A DNA stretch of 30,828 nucleotides. Source: Ruminococcaceae bacterium UBA7127. GTDB lineage: Bacteria; Bacillota; Clostridia; Oscillospirales; Acutalibacteraceae. Positions 24,465-30,828 of this stretch are shown piece by piece. Each line of letters starts with the position of its first letter. Position 1 is the first letter of the stretch. The notes beneath the pieces were generated by a model that was not told where the DNA came from, did no database searches, and was given only the letters and a program-made list of their open reading frames with translations. Location of the stretch: NCBI GenBank assembly GCA_002493005.1, contig DKXL01000007.1, positions 1 through 30,828 of the forward strand. Direction: 5' to 3'. A program made the translations under genes and the position numbers.

Positions 24465-25370
24465 TTATTTAAATTTTGTAAGCAGTTCATTTATTTTTTC
24501 TTTTGTGGCAAGTCCGCTGAGAAACGCTGTTGCATTTCCGCAAACACTGCCTAATTTTAATGCATATTGGTAATCTCCCGTTTTTTCATACCCTGCAATA
24601 AAGCCTGCTACCATGGAGTCTCCCGAACCTACTGTGTTTATAACCTTTTCGTTAATCACTCCTGCTTTGTGTCGGTTCCCAAATTCATCAATGAGCATTG
24701 CTCCGTCCTTGCCCAGAGAGATGAGTACATTTTTTGCACCCATTTCCTGAAGCTTTATCGCATATTTTTTTATGTCATCTTCACTTTCTATCTCAGTCCC
24801 AAAAATTTCTGACAGTTCCTGACGGTTCGGTTTAATTAAGAAGGGCTTGTATTTAAGTGAATTTAACAGCAATGCGTTTGTCGCGTCAACAATAATCCGT
24901 ACATCTTTGTCCTTGATTCTTTCAAGGATTTTTTCGTAGACGTCATCAGGCATTGTATTAGGAATATTTCCTGCAATTACGATGGTATCTCCGTTTGTGA
25001 TTCTGTCAATTTTATTTAACAGTCGCTTTAGCTCATTTGAGTTGATGTAAGGCCCCTGGCAGTTGATTTCGGTTTCTTCGCCTGCCTTGATTTTGATGTT
25101 AATTCTTGAATTTCCGTTTTCAAGTTTTATAAAATCAGTAACGATTTTGTCGTTTCGGATTCCTTTTTCAATAGCTTCACCCGTAAAACCTGCAATAAAT
25201 CCAAGAGCCGTACTGTCAAGGTCAAGCTCGGCAAGCACGCAGGACACATTAATTCCTTTGCCGCCGTAGTAATATTCCTCGCTTGTAGTGCGGTTTGTGA
25301 TTCCCATATCAAGTTTGTCAAGATGAACGATATAATCGATTGACGGATTCAAAGTAACGGTATAAATCAT
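24465..25370 (-). CDS. fruK: 1-phosphofructokinase
   Basis: FruK phosphorylates fructose-1-phosphate to fructose-1,6-bisphosphate, sending imported fructose into glycolysis. It is a PfkB-family kinase; from the ATG at 25370 it is 301 aa, normal for the family. It starts MIYTVTLNPSIDYIV, has the substrate motif GGKGINVSCVL and the catalytic TVGSGDSMVAGF near the C-terminus. Its ATG overlaps the fruR stop (ATGA), so the two are translationally coupled. The longer upstream reading frame is only fruR sequence in another phase. Confidence 0.96.
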   Translation of the reverse strand: MIYTVTLNPSIDYIVHLDKLDMGITNRTTSEEYYYGGKGINVSCVLAELDLDSTALGFIAGFTGEAIEKGIRNDKIVTDFIKLENGNSRINIKIKAGEETEINCQGPYINSNELKRLLNKIDRITNGDTIVIAGNIPNTMPDDVYEKILERIKDKDVRIIVDATNALLLNSLKYKPFLIKPNRQELSEIFGTEIESEDDIKKYAIKLQEMGAKNVLISLGKDGAMLIDEFGNRHKAGVINEKVINTVGSGDSMVAGFIAGYEKTGDYQYALKLGSVCGNATAFLSGLATKEKINELLTKFK

Positions 25371-26116
25371 TTCATTACCTCCTTGATTACCGTATGCTGT
25401 GCAAACTCGGGAGTCGGCAGTATATCGGTAATAATGCAACATTTGCTGATGTCGGAAAATGTAACGGGGCATACTTTGCGAAACTTGGAGCGGTCTGCTA
25501 ATATAAAGGAAACGTAACTTCTTTTGATTGCCTCCTCCTTGACAAGTGCTTCTTCAATGTCAGGTGTGGTAAAGCCCGAGTCAATGTCGATTCCGTTTGC
25601 ACCCATAAATGCTTTGGTAAAGTTAAAGTTTTTTATGCTTTTGATGCTTTCAACTCCGACAATGGCTTCTGTCAGGGGTTTAACCTTTCCGCCGATTATA
25701 TATGCCTTGAGTCCTTTTTGAATAAGTTTTCTTGCGTGAACTATTCCGTTTGTAACATAAGTAGCTTTGGTGTTGCTTATGTAGTCAATCAGTTTTGAAG
25801 TTGTTGTGCCTGCGTCAATATATATAAAGTCAGAATCGTTAATTGTTTTGGCACAGTAAACGGCGATGGCGTTTTTTTCGTCAATCATAACTTCTTCTCT
25901 TTGACTTACCGAATCCTCAATCGCTCCCGAATTGTGCTTTATGGATGTTGCTCCGCCGAATACTTTGTTGAGCTTGCCCATCTCGTCAAGGGCAGTTAGG
26001 TCGCGTCTTATGGTTGATTCGGATGTATTAAGAAGCTCTGTAAGCTGTGAAACTGTCACCGCATTTCTTTCATTAAGTATTTTTAAAATTGCCTGATATC
26101 TTTGTTGAGTAAGCAT
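25367..26116 (-). CDS. fruR: DeoR-family transcriptional regulator of the fructose operon
   Basis: This 249-aa repressor-type protein has an N-terminal DeoR winged HTH (MLTQQRYQAILKILNERNAVTVSQLTELLNTSESTIRRDL, about 1-55) and a C-terminal sugar-phosphate sensor domain related to ribose-5-phosphate isomerase, with DAGTTTSKL and VTNG motifs. In such operons the effector is usually fructose-1-phosphate. The ATG at 26116 is 6 nt behind GAGGTG; codons at 26122 and 26125 lie in or against that site. It is the first gene of the operon and probably controls its own promoter through repeats at 26171-26210. Confidence 0.93.
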   Translation of the reverse strand: MLTQQRYQAILKILNERNAVTVSQLTELLNTSESTIRRDLTALDEMGKLNKVFGGATSIKHNSGAIEDSVSQREEVMIDEKNAIAVYCAKTINDSDFIYIDAGTTTSKLIDYISNTKATYVTNGIVHARKLIQKGLKAYIIGGKVKPLTEAIVGVESIKSIKNFNFTKAFMGANGIDIDSGFTTPDIEEALVKEEAIKRSYVSFILADRSKFRKVCPVTFSDISKCCIITDILPTPEFAQHTVIKEVMK

Positions 26117-26136
26117 TAACATCACCTCTTGACTAT

Positions 26137-26164
26137 ATTATAACACACAAATCGTCAAAGTCAA
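26137..26164 (-). promoter_or_regulatory. sigma-A promoter of the fructose operon
   Basis: On the minus strand, TTGACT (26159-26164) and TATAAT (26137-26142) are 16 bp apart. The leader before the fruR ATG is only about 14 nt. Confidence 0.8.
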
Positions 26165-26170
26165 GCATAA

Positions 26171-26210
26171 ATAATCAAAAATAATCAAAAAATTTCAAAA
26201 ATAATTCAAA
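26171..26210. promoter_or_regulatory. four 10-bp phased repeats upstream of the fru promoter
   Basis: Four consecutive 10-bp units read ATAATCAAAA, ATAATCAAAA, AATTTCAAAA and ATAATTCAAA. They lie just upstream of the -35 box of the minus-strand fru promoter. One unit per helical turn fits a tandem binding site for a DeoR-type oligomer and also gives phased A-tracts, hence curved DNA or an UP-like element. The middle of the 330-bp gap, 26211-26361, is AT-rich and shows no further feature. Confidence 0.6.
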
Positions 26211-26361
26211 ATCGCTTATTTTTGTGCAAATATAGGTGAGAATTGCAAAAAAATATTTATATTTGAGCGTGTTTTGATTTATCTACGCACACAAAGTCAG
26301 TTGTTTAGAATTATTTATGTCGAATACTCTTAATAGCTTGCTTAAAAGTTTGATAATTATG

Positions 26362-26390
26362 TTGACTGCAAAAAAAATTTATAATAATAT
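26362..26390 (+). promoter_or_regulatory. probable sigma-A promoter of tcdA
   Basis: TTGACT (26362-26367) and TAATAT (26385-26390) are 17 bp apart, about 56 bp before the ATG at 26447. A better hexamer, TATAAT at 26380-26385, is only 12 bp from the -35 box. Confidence 0.55.
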
Positions 26391-26446
26391 ATCTATATAT
26401 ACAGTGCATTTGCACCGGTTTGAATTTGGAAGAATGGAATAATGTT

Positions 26447-27154
26447 ATGGATGACAGATTTATAAGAACTTCCCTTATTTTGGGAGAAGACAGCATAGAC
26501 AAGCTTTCAAAAAGTACGGTTGCCGTGTTTGGCATAGGCGGAGTGGGCGGATATGTATGTGAAGCTCTTGCGCGAAGCGGAGTGGGCAGGATGATTTTGT
26601 TTGATGGAGATACGGTTTCAAAGTCAAACATAAACCGTCAAATTATAGCCCTTGACTCAACAGTCGGACAGTATAAGGCAGAGGTTATGAAGAGCAGGAT
26701 TGCCGACATCAATCCGAGCGCTGAGGTAAAGGTATACAATCAATTTTTTACAGCTGAGTATGCAGAGTCTTTTTGTTTTGACGGGATTGATTATATAGCC
26801 GATGCTGTTGATGACATCAGGGCAAAAATAATGCTTGCAAAAATTGCAAGCATAAATGATATTAATATTATTTCTGCTATGGGCGCAGGCAACAAGACCG
26901 ACCCCACGCAGTTTGAGGTTACTGATATTTATAAAACAAGCGTGTGTCCTCTTGCGCGAATTATGCGACGTGAACTCAAAAAAGAGGGCATAAACAGGTT
27001 AAAGGTGGTTTATTCTAAAGAAACTCCCAAAAACCCTCCATATAAAATTGAGGGCGAAAAAACAGTCGGAAGTCTTGCTTTTGTTCCGTCGGTTATGGGG
27101 CTTATTATGGCGGGCGAAATTATAAAGGATATATGCAAAAAGCAAAATCTATAA
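26447..27154 (+). CDS. tcdA: tRNA threonylcarbamoyladenosine dehydratase (ThiF/E1-like)
   Basis: TcdA uses ATP to cyclise the t6A base at position 37 of ANN-decoding tRNAs to ct6A. The 235-aa protein is an E1-like adenylating enzyme with the Rossmann motif FGIGGVGGYVCEALARSGVG near residue 30, the LFDGDTVSKSNINRQI nucleotide site and the ADAVDDIRAKIMLAK segment typical of the TcdA branch. The ATG at 26447 gives the usual N-terminus (DDRFIRTSLILGED); a TTG at 26420 is a less likely start. Its end overlaps the convergent Crp/Fnr gene by 6 nt. Confidence 0.93.
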   Translation: MDDRFIRTSLILGEDSIDKLSKSTVAVFGIGGVGGYVCEALARSGVGRMILFDGDTVSKSNINRQIIALDSTVGQYKAEVMKSRIADINPSAEVKVYNQFFTAEYAESFCFDGIDYIADAVDDIRAKIMLAKIASINDINIISAMGAGNKTDPTQFEVTDIYKTSVCPLARIMRRELKKEGINRLKVVYSKETPKNPPYKIEGEKTVGSLAFVPSVMGLIMAGEIIKDICKKQNL

Positions 27155-27775
27155 CAGGGTAACAGTTTGCTTTTCGGAACGGATTATTTGCTCGTCGTTT
27201 AGCTTGCGGATTTCGCGCATCATTGCCGTGCGGTCAACCGCCAGATAATCGGCAAGATCGGTAAGCGGCAGAGGCAGGGTGAAGGTATCCCTGCCGCTTT
27301 CGGTTTTGATATACTCAAAATAACTCATCAGCTTACTGCGAAGCGTTCGTTGAGCCATAATGTCTGCGTGCATAATATTGCGCTTGATACTCGACATAAT
27401 AAAGCTGTCGAGTATTTTAACGTGTTTTTCGCAGTGCTTTTCGCAGCAGTTTACGAATTTTTTGTATGGCACAAAACTTACTGTGCATTTTGTTTTTGCG
27501 ATAATACAAAAGGCTTTGTTTTCGTGTTCGGGAATCAGATGAAGCCCAAAAGCGTCACCCTCTTGATAGCAGTCAAGTATGCGTCGCTGTTCCTCGGTAT
27601 TGTTGATTGAAAGATACGCAACGCCATTTAAAACTATTCCAATTATGTCATTTTCAGATGAACAAATTGTAATAACTTCGCCTCTCTCGTAGGTGCGTAT
27701 GACAGGGGCAAAACACTCGTTTAATCCGATTAAAGCTGACTTTATCTGACTTGAATATGTCGAAAATTCATTCAT
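27149..27775 (-). CDS. Crp/Fnr-family transcriptional regulator
   Basis: This 208-aa protein has an N-terminal cyclic-nucleotide-binding-like sensor domain (about 15-115), a long dimer helix (about 118-150) and a C-terminal Crp-type HTH (about 168-205, LTDLADYLAVDRTAMMREIRKL). It contains eight cysteines (21, 38, 69, 90, 97, 110, 111, 115), with a CCEKHC cluster at 110-115 just before the dimer helix. The spacing is not that of E. coli FNR, so an iron-sulfur or thiol redox sensor is possible but unproven. The ATG at 27775 follows GGAGTGG; the GTG at 27784 lies in that site. It diverges from nrdD, and a shared palindrome suggests it regulates nrdDG and itself. Confidence 0.92.
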   Translation of the reverse strand: MNEFSTYSSQIKSALIGLNECFAPVIRTYERGEVITICSSENDIIGIVLNGVAYLSINNTEEQRRILDCYQEGDAFGLHLIPEHENKAFCIIAKTKCTVSFVPYKKFVNCCEKHCEKHVKILDSFIMSSIKRNIMHADIMAQRTLRSKLMSYFEYIKTESGRDTFTLPLPLTDLADYLAVDRTAMMREIRKLNDEQIIRSEKQTVTLL

Positions 27776-27827
27776 TACAACCACTCCATAATGTGTCTTT
27801 TAATTAGATGCAACACTATATATTGTT

Positions 27828-27856
27828 ATTATACACCAAAACTGTTGCCATTGCAA
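27828..27856 (-). promoter_or_regulatory. sigma-A promoter of the Crp/Fnr gene
   Basis: On the minus strand, TTGCAA (27851-27856) and TATAAT (27828-27833) are 17 bp apart. The -35 box is inside the right half of the palindrome at 27841-27860, so a bound regulator should block it. Confidence 0.7.
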
Positions 27857-27860
27857 CAGT
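27841..27860. promoter_or_regulatory. palindromic Crp/Fnr-type operator shared by nrdDG and the regulator
   Basis: ACTGTTGC (27841-27848) and GCAACAGT (27853-27860) are perfect inverted arms around CATT, the size and spacing of a Crp/Fnr site. The centre is 41.5 bp upstream of the start predicted from the nrdD -10 box, the class II activator position, and overlaps the opposing -35 box. A partial second element, GCAACA (27810-27815) with TTGTTA (27823-27828), lies on the regulator side. Confidence 0.7.
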
Positions 27861-27879
27861 ATATTAAAATTATTTGTAG

Positions 27880-27885
27880 TATAAT
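27880..27885 (+). promoter_or_regulatory. -10 box of the nrdDG promoter
   Basis: TATAAT lies 64 bp upstream of the nrdD ATG. No sequence resembling TTGACA occurs 16-18 bp upstream (CAGTAT is at the 17-bp spacing), as expected for an activator-dependent promoter. Confidence 0.65.
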
Positions 27886-27948
27886 ATGTTTCGCAGTCTT
27901 AAATGATTTGGAATTTTGAAAAATATATAGTGAAGGGTAGGGAAAATT

Positions 27949-30123
27949 ATGAAAATCATTAAGCGTAACGGTTCGGAAGAAGAATTTAATATTGTAAAAA
28001 TTATTAATGCAATAAAAAAGGCAAATGATGCTGCTGATCAGAAGTTTTTGACTAAAGAGCAAATAGAGGATATTGCAGATTATGTTGAATATAAATGCAA
28101 TAAAATCAAGAGAGCTGTATCTGTGGAAGAAATTCAGGATATGGTTGAGGATCAGCTCATGGCTAAGGGTGCGTTTGATCTTGCCAGAAGATATGTAAGA
28201 TATCGTTATAACCGTTCTCTTATTCGTAAAGCAAACACAACCGATAACAGAATATTATCGCTTATCGAGTGCAATAATGAAGAGGTTAAGCAGGAAAATT
28301 CCAACAAGAACCCGACAGTAAACAGTGTTCAGCGTGACTATATGGCAGGCGAAGTAAGTCGTGACCTCACTCGCAGAATGCTTTTGCCTCCTGATATCGT
28401 TGAAGCTGACAAGAATGGTATTATTCATTTTCATGATTCGGATTATTTTGCACAGCATATGCATAACTGTGACCTTGTAAATCTTGAGGATATGCTCCAA
28501 AACGGTACGGTTATCAGCGATACATTAATAGAAAAACCGCACAGCTTTTCAACAGCCTGCAATATTGCCACTCAGATTATAGCACAGGTTGCAAGCAATC
28601 AGTACGGCGGACAAAGCATAAGCCTTACTCACCTTGCACCGTTTGTTCAGATTTCACGTGAGAAAATCCGCAGAGAAACTCTTGCCGAGATTGAAGAAAT
28701 GGGCTGTACTGTATCAGAAGACAAAATTAACGAGATAGTTGAAAAGCGCCTTCGCAAAGAAGTTAACAGAGGCGTTCAGACAATTCAGTATCAGGTTGTG
28801 ACCTTGCTCACAACAAACGGACAGGCGCCTTTTGTAACTGTGTTTATGTATCTTAATGAGGCAAAGGACGAGCAGGAAAAGGCAGACCTTGCAATGATTA
28901 TTGAAGAAACCCTCAAACAGCGTCACAAGGGCGTCAAGAATGAGGACGGCGTATGGATTACTCCGGCTTTTCCAAAGCTTATATATGTGCTTGAAGAGGA
29001 CAACATAACCGAGGACAGCAAATATTGGTACCTCACAGAGCTTGCCGCAAAGTGCACAGCCAAGAGAATGGTTCCGGACTATATTTCTGAAAAGGTTATG
29101 CTTCAAAATAAGATTGACAAAAACGGAAACGGTCAATGTTACACTTGTATGGGATGCCGCAGCTTCCTTACTCCATATGTTGACGAGAACGGCAAGCCAA
29201 AGTATTACGGCAGATTTAATCAGGGTGTTGTAACCATCAACCTTGTTGATATCGGTCTTAGTGCAAACAAGGATATGAAGCGCTTTTGGGAGATTTTTGA
29301 CGAGCGTATGGAGCTTTGCCACAGAGCATTGCAGTGCCGTCACGAGCGTTTGACAGGCACGTTGTCCGATGCTGCACCTATTCTTTGGCAGTACGGCGCT
29401 CTTGCAAGACTTAAAAAGGGTGAAACTATTGACAGCCTGCTTCACGGCGGTTATTCTACGCTTTCACTCGGTTACGCAGGACTTTGGGAATGCGTTTACA
29501 GCTTGAACGGTAAAAAGCTCACTGAGGAAGAGGGCAAAAAGCTCGGACTTGAAATTATGCAAAAGCTTAATGATTACTGTGCTATGTGGAAAAAGGCAGA
29601 GAATATTGATTACAGTCTGTACGGTACTCCGCTTGAGAGCACAACATATAAATTCTCAAAATGTCTGCAAAAGCGTTTTGGCGTTATTGAGGGTGTAACA
29701 GATAAAAACTACATTACAAACAGCTATCACGTACACGTTACAGAGCCGATTGACGCATTCAGCAAGCTCAAACTTGAATCTGAGTTTCAGGCTCTTTCAC
29801 CGGGCGGAGCAATCAGCTATGTTGAGGTTCCTAATATGCTCACAAATATTCCGGCTGTATTGCAGGTTATTAAGTTTATCTATGAAAACATTATGTATGC
29901 CGAACTGAACACTAAGAGTGATTATTGTCAGGAATGCGGCTATGACGGCGAAATTCAAATCGTTGAGGACGAGGACGGCAAGCTGGTTTGGGAATGTCCA
30001 AAATGTCATAACCGTAATCAGGACACTATGAATGTTGCAAGAAGAACCTGCGGATATATCGGCACACAATTCTGGAATCAGGGCAGAACTCAGGAAATTA
30101 AAGAAAGGGTGCTTCACCTCTGA
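27949..30123 (+). CDS. nrdD: anaerobic ribonucleoside-triphosphate reductase (class III, glycyl radical)
   Basis: NrdD makes deoxyribonucleotides from NTPs without oxygen. The 724-aa protein begins with an ATP-cone allosteric domain (MKIIKRNGSEEEFNIVKIINAI, about 1-95). The central barrel contains CYTCMGCRSF (about 396-404). A C-terminal zinc site is formed by CQECGY and CPKCHN, and the glycyl-radical loop RRTCGYIGTQFW has the radical glycine at about 702. The glycine radical is generated by NrdG, encoded in the overlapping next gene (TGATG). ATG follows GGGTAGGG. No other ribonucleotide reductase is in the window, consistent with a strict anaerobe. Confidence 0.98.
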   Translation: MKIIKRNGSEEEFNIVKIINAIKKANDAADQKFLTKEQIEDIADYVEYKCNKIKRAVSVEEIQDMVEDQLMAKGAFDLARRYVRYRYNRSLIRKANTTDNRILSLIECNNEEVKQENSNKNPTVNSVQRDYMAGEVSRDLTRRMLLPPDIVEADKNGIIHFHDSDYFAQHMHNCDLVNLEDMLQNGTVISDTLIEKPHSFSTACNIATQIIAQVASNQYGGQSISLTHLAPFVQISREKIRRETLAEIEEMGCTVSEDKINEIVEKRLRKEVNRGVQTIQYQVVTLLTTNGQAPFVTVFMYLNEAKDEQEKADLAMIIEETLKQRHKGVKNEDGVWITPAFPKLIYVLEEDNITEDSKYWYLTELAAKCTAKRMVPDYISEKVMLQNKIDKNGNGQCYTCMGCRSFLTPYVDENGKPKYYGRFNQGVVTINLVDIGLSANKDMKRFWEIFDERMELCHRALQCRHERLTGTLSDAAPILWQYGALARLKKGETIDSLLHGGYSTLSLGYAGLWECVYSLNGKKLTEEEGKKLGLEIMQKLNDYCAMWKKAENIDYSLYGTPLESTTYKFSKCLQKRFGVIEGVTDKNYITNSYHVHVTEPIDAFSKLKLESEFQALSPGGAISYVEVPNMLTNIPAVLQVIKFIYENIMYAELNTKSDYCQECGYDGEIQIVEDEDGKLVWECPKCHNRNQDTMNVARRTCGYIGTQFWNQGRTQEIKERVLHL

Positions 30124-30647
30124 TGAATTACGGAGAGATAAAACTCTTTGACATTGCTAACGGCGAGGGCATAAGAGTTTCGCTGTTTGTGTCGGGTTGT
30201 ACACACCACTGCAAAAACTGCTTTAACTCGGAAACATGGGATTTTAATTACGGCAAGCCGTTTGATGAAGATGCAGAGAATACAATCATTAAGAATCTTG
30301 AGCTTGATTATGTTGACGGACTTTCTCTGCTTGGAGGAGAGCCGTTTGAGCCGAGTAATCAGCAAGCATTACTGCCGTTTTTGAGGCGTGTAAAGGCTAA
30401 ATTTCCCAACCAAAAGGTTTGGTGCTACACAGGATATTTGTTTGACAAGGAACTGCAAAATGACAGCCGTGCCAGATGTGAGTACACCGACGAAATGCTT
30501 TCGCTTATTGATGTGCTTGTTGACGGTGAGTTTAAGCAGGAACTTTATGATATCAGCCTGTCGTTCAGAGGTTCATCAAACCAACGAATTATTGATGTGC
30601 CCAAATCCCTTGCTCAGAACACAGTGGTGCTTTATAAATTACGATAA
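30123..30647 (+). CDS. nrdG: anaerobic ribonucleotide reductase activating protein (radical SAM)
   Basis: NrdG is the 174-aa radical SAM activase that puts the glycyl radical on NrdD. The [4Fe-4S] motif CTHHCKNC follows the typical N-terminal KLFDIANGEGIRVSLFVSG, and LLGGEPFEP matches the SAM-binding GGEP motif. Its ATG overlaps the nrdD stop codon by one base, so the two are translationally coupled. The length and motifs are normal. Confidence 0.97.
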   Translation: MNYGEIKLFDIANGEGIRVSLFVSGCTHHCKNCFNSETWDFNYGKPFDEDAENTIIKNLELDYVDGLSLLGGEPFEPSNQQALLPFLRRVKAKFPNQKVWCYTGYLFDKELQNDSRARCEYTDEMLSLIDVLVDGEFKQELYDISLSFRGSSNQRIIDVPKSLAQNTVVLYKLR

Positions 30648-30667
30648 GATAAATAATAGAATCAATG

Positions 30668-30699
30668 ACCACTCGCAAATCTTTGCGGGTGGTTATTTT
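30668..30699 (+). terminator. terminator of nrdDG
   Basis: ACCACTCGCAAA (30668-30679) pairs with TTTGCGGGTGGT (30682-30693), 12 bp with one T-G pair and a 2-nt loop, followed by TATTTTA. Confidence 0.85.
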
Positions 30700-30804
30700 A
30701 GTTCGGGTATAATTCTCGCATCATCGTTTAACGTCGGCAGCCCGAGTCAACCATTTTTCTATCTGTAACGCAGGAATCGACTCACGTACCAATAAAGCCC
30801 ACCA

Positions 30805-30828
30805 CGTAGGGGCGACCATTGGTCGTCC
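30805..30828. repeat. start of a palindromic interspersed repeat, cut by the window edge
   Basis: After GTA at 30805, GGGCGACC pairs with GGTCGTCC (one G-T pair) around AT. Short GTAGGGGCG-type palindromes recur between genes in many Clostridia and Ruminococcaceae, from memory. The region 30700-30804 shows no gene. Confidence 0.45.

Noticed and set aside
25371..25472. N-terminal extension of FruK
   Set aside because: It overlaps the end of fruR in another frame, and family members start at MIYTVTLNP, which has its own ribosome site.
26362..26385. TTGACT with TATAAT at 26380-26385 as a promoter
   Set aside because: The spacer is only 12 bp; the overlapping TAATAT at 26385-26390 gives 17 bp.
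28714..29445. 243-codon open frame on the minus strand
   Set aside because: It lies wholly inside nrdD on the other strand, has no ribosome site or recognisable domain, and is explained by the codon pattern of nrdD.

Overview
The window looks like chromosomal DNA of a gut Ruminococcaceae bacterium (Firmicutes), most probably Ruminococcus bromii or a close relative. Two secreted starch proteins end in dockerins: a GH13 amylase with a CBM26, and a protein with the two-domain, flexible-linker layout of the R. bromii amylosome protein Sas20. Housekeeping genes are of Firmicutes type: SAM-I riboswitch on metK, dimeric glycyl-tRNA synthetase, DapL-type lysine/mDAP pathway, and NrdD/NrdG anaerobic ribonucleotide reductase. 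Promoters fit sigma-A hexamers with 16-17 bp spacers.

Layout. 1-560: a MazF-type toxin without a visible antitoxin. 563-2958 (-): dockerin amylase and its promoter. 3011-4497 (-): metK behind a SAM-I riboswitch. 4572-5472 (+): GNAT acetyltransferase and cupin. 5602-14380 (+): an ANTAR regulator followed by carA, carB-dapF, pyrG and dapL, mixing carbamoyl phosphate/pyrimidine genes with mDAP/lysine genes; carB and dapF form one uninterrupted frame. 14473-15912 (-): glycyl-tRNA synthetase. 15967-18216 (+): Sas20-like starch-binding protein. 18236-20304 (+): a stretch rich in inverted repeats, then a cyclase-family hydrolase, a HAD phosphatase and queH. 20345-26164 (-): a self-contained fructose PTS operon, fruR-fruK-fruA-ptsH-ptsI. 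26362-27154 (+): tcdA. 27149-27775 (-): a Crp/Fnr regulator, divergent from nrdD-nrdG (27949-30647). 30805-30828: the start of a palindromic repeat cut by the window edge.

How the parts connect. The amylase and Sas20-like protein would be displayed together on cohesin scaffoldins to bind and digest starch. The fructose operon takes up fructose as fructose-1-phosphate and converts it to fructose-1,6-bisphosphate. The Crp/Fnr gene and nrdDG share a 20-bp perfect-arm palindrome centred at about -41.5 of the nrdD promoter and overlapping the -35 of the regulator promoter, which suggests activation of nrdDG with autoregulation.

No complete mobile element, CRISPR array, rRNA or tRNA was seen. The points most worth a second look are the carB-dapF fusion, the Crp/Fnr-nrd switch, the 10-bp phased repeats upstream of fruR, the palindromes in both starch-gene promoters, and the inverted-repeat cluster at 18236-18396.
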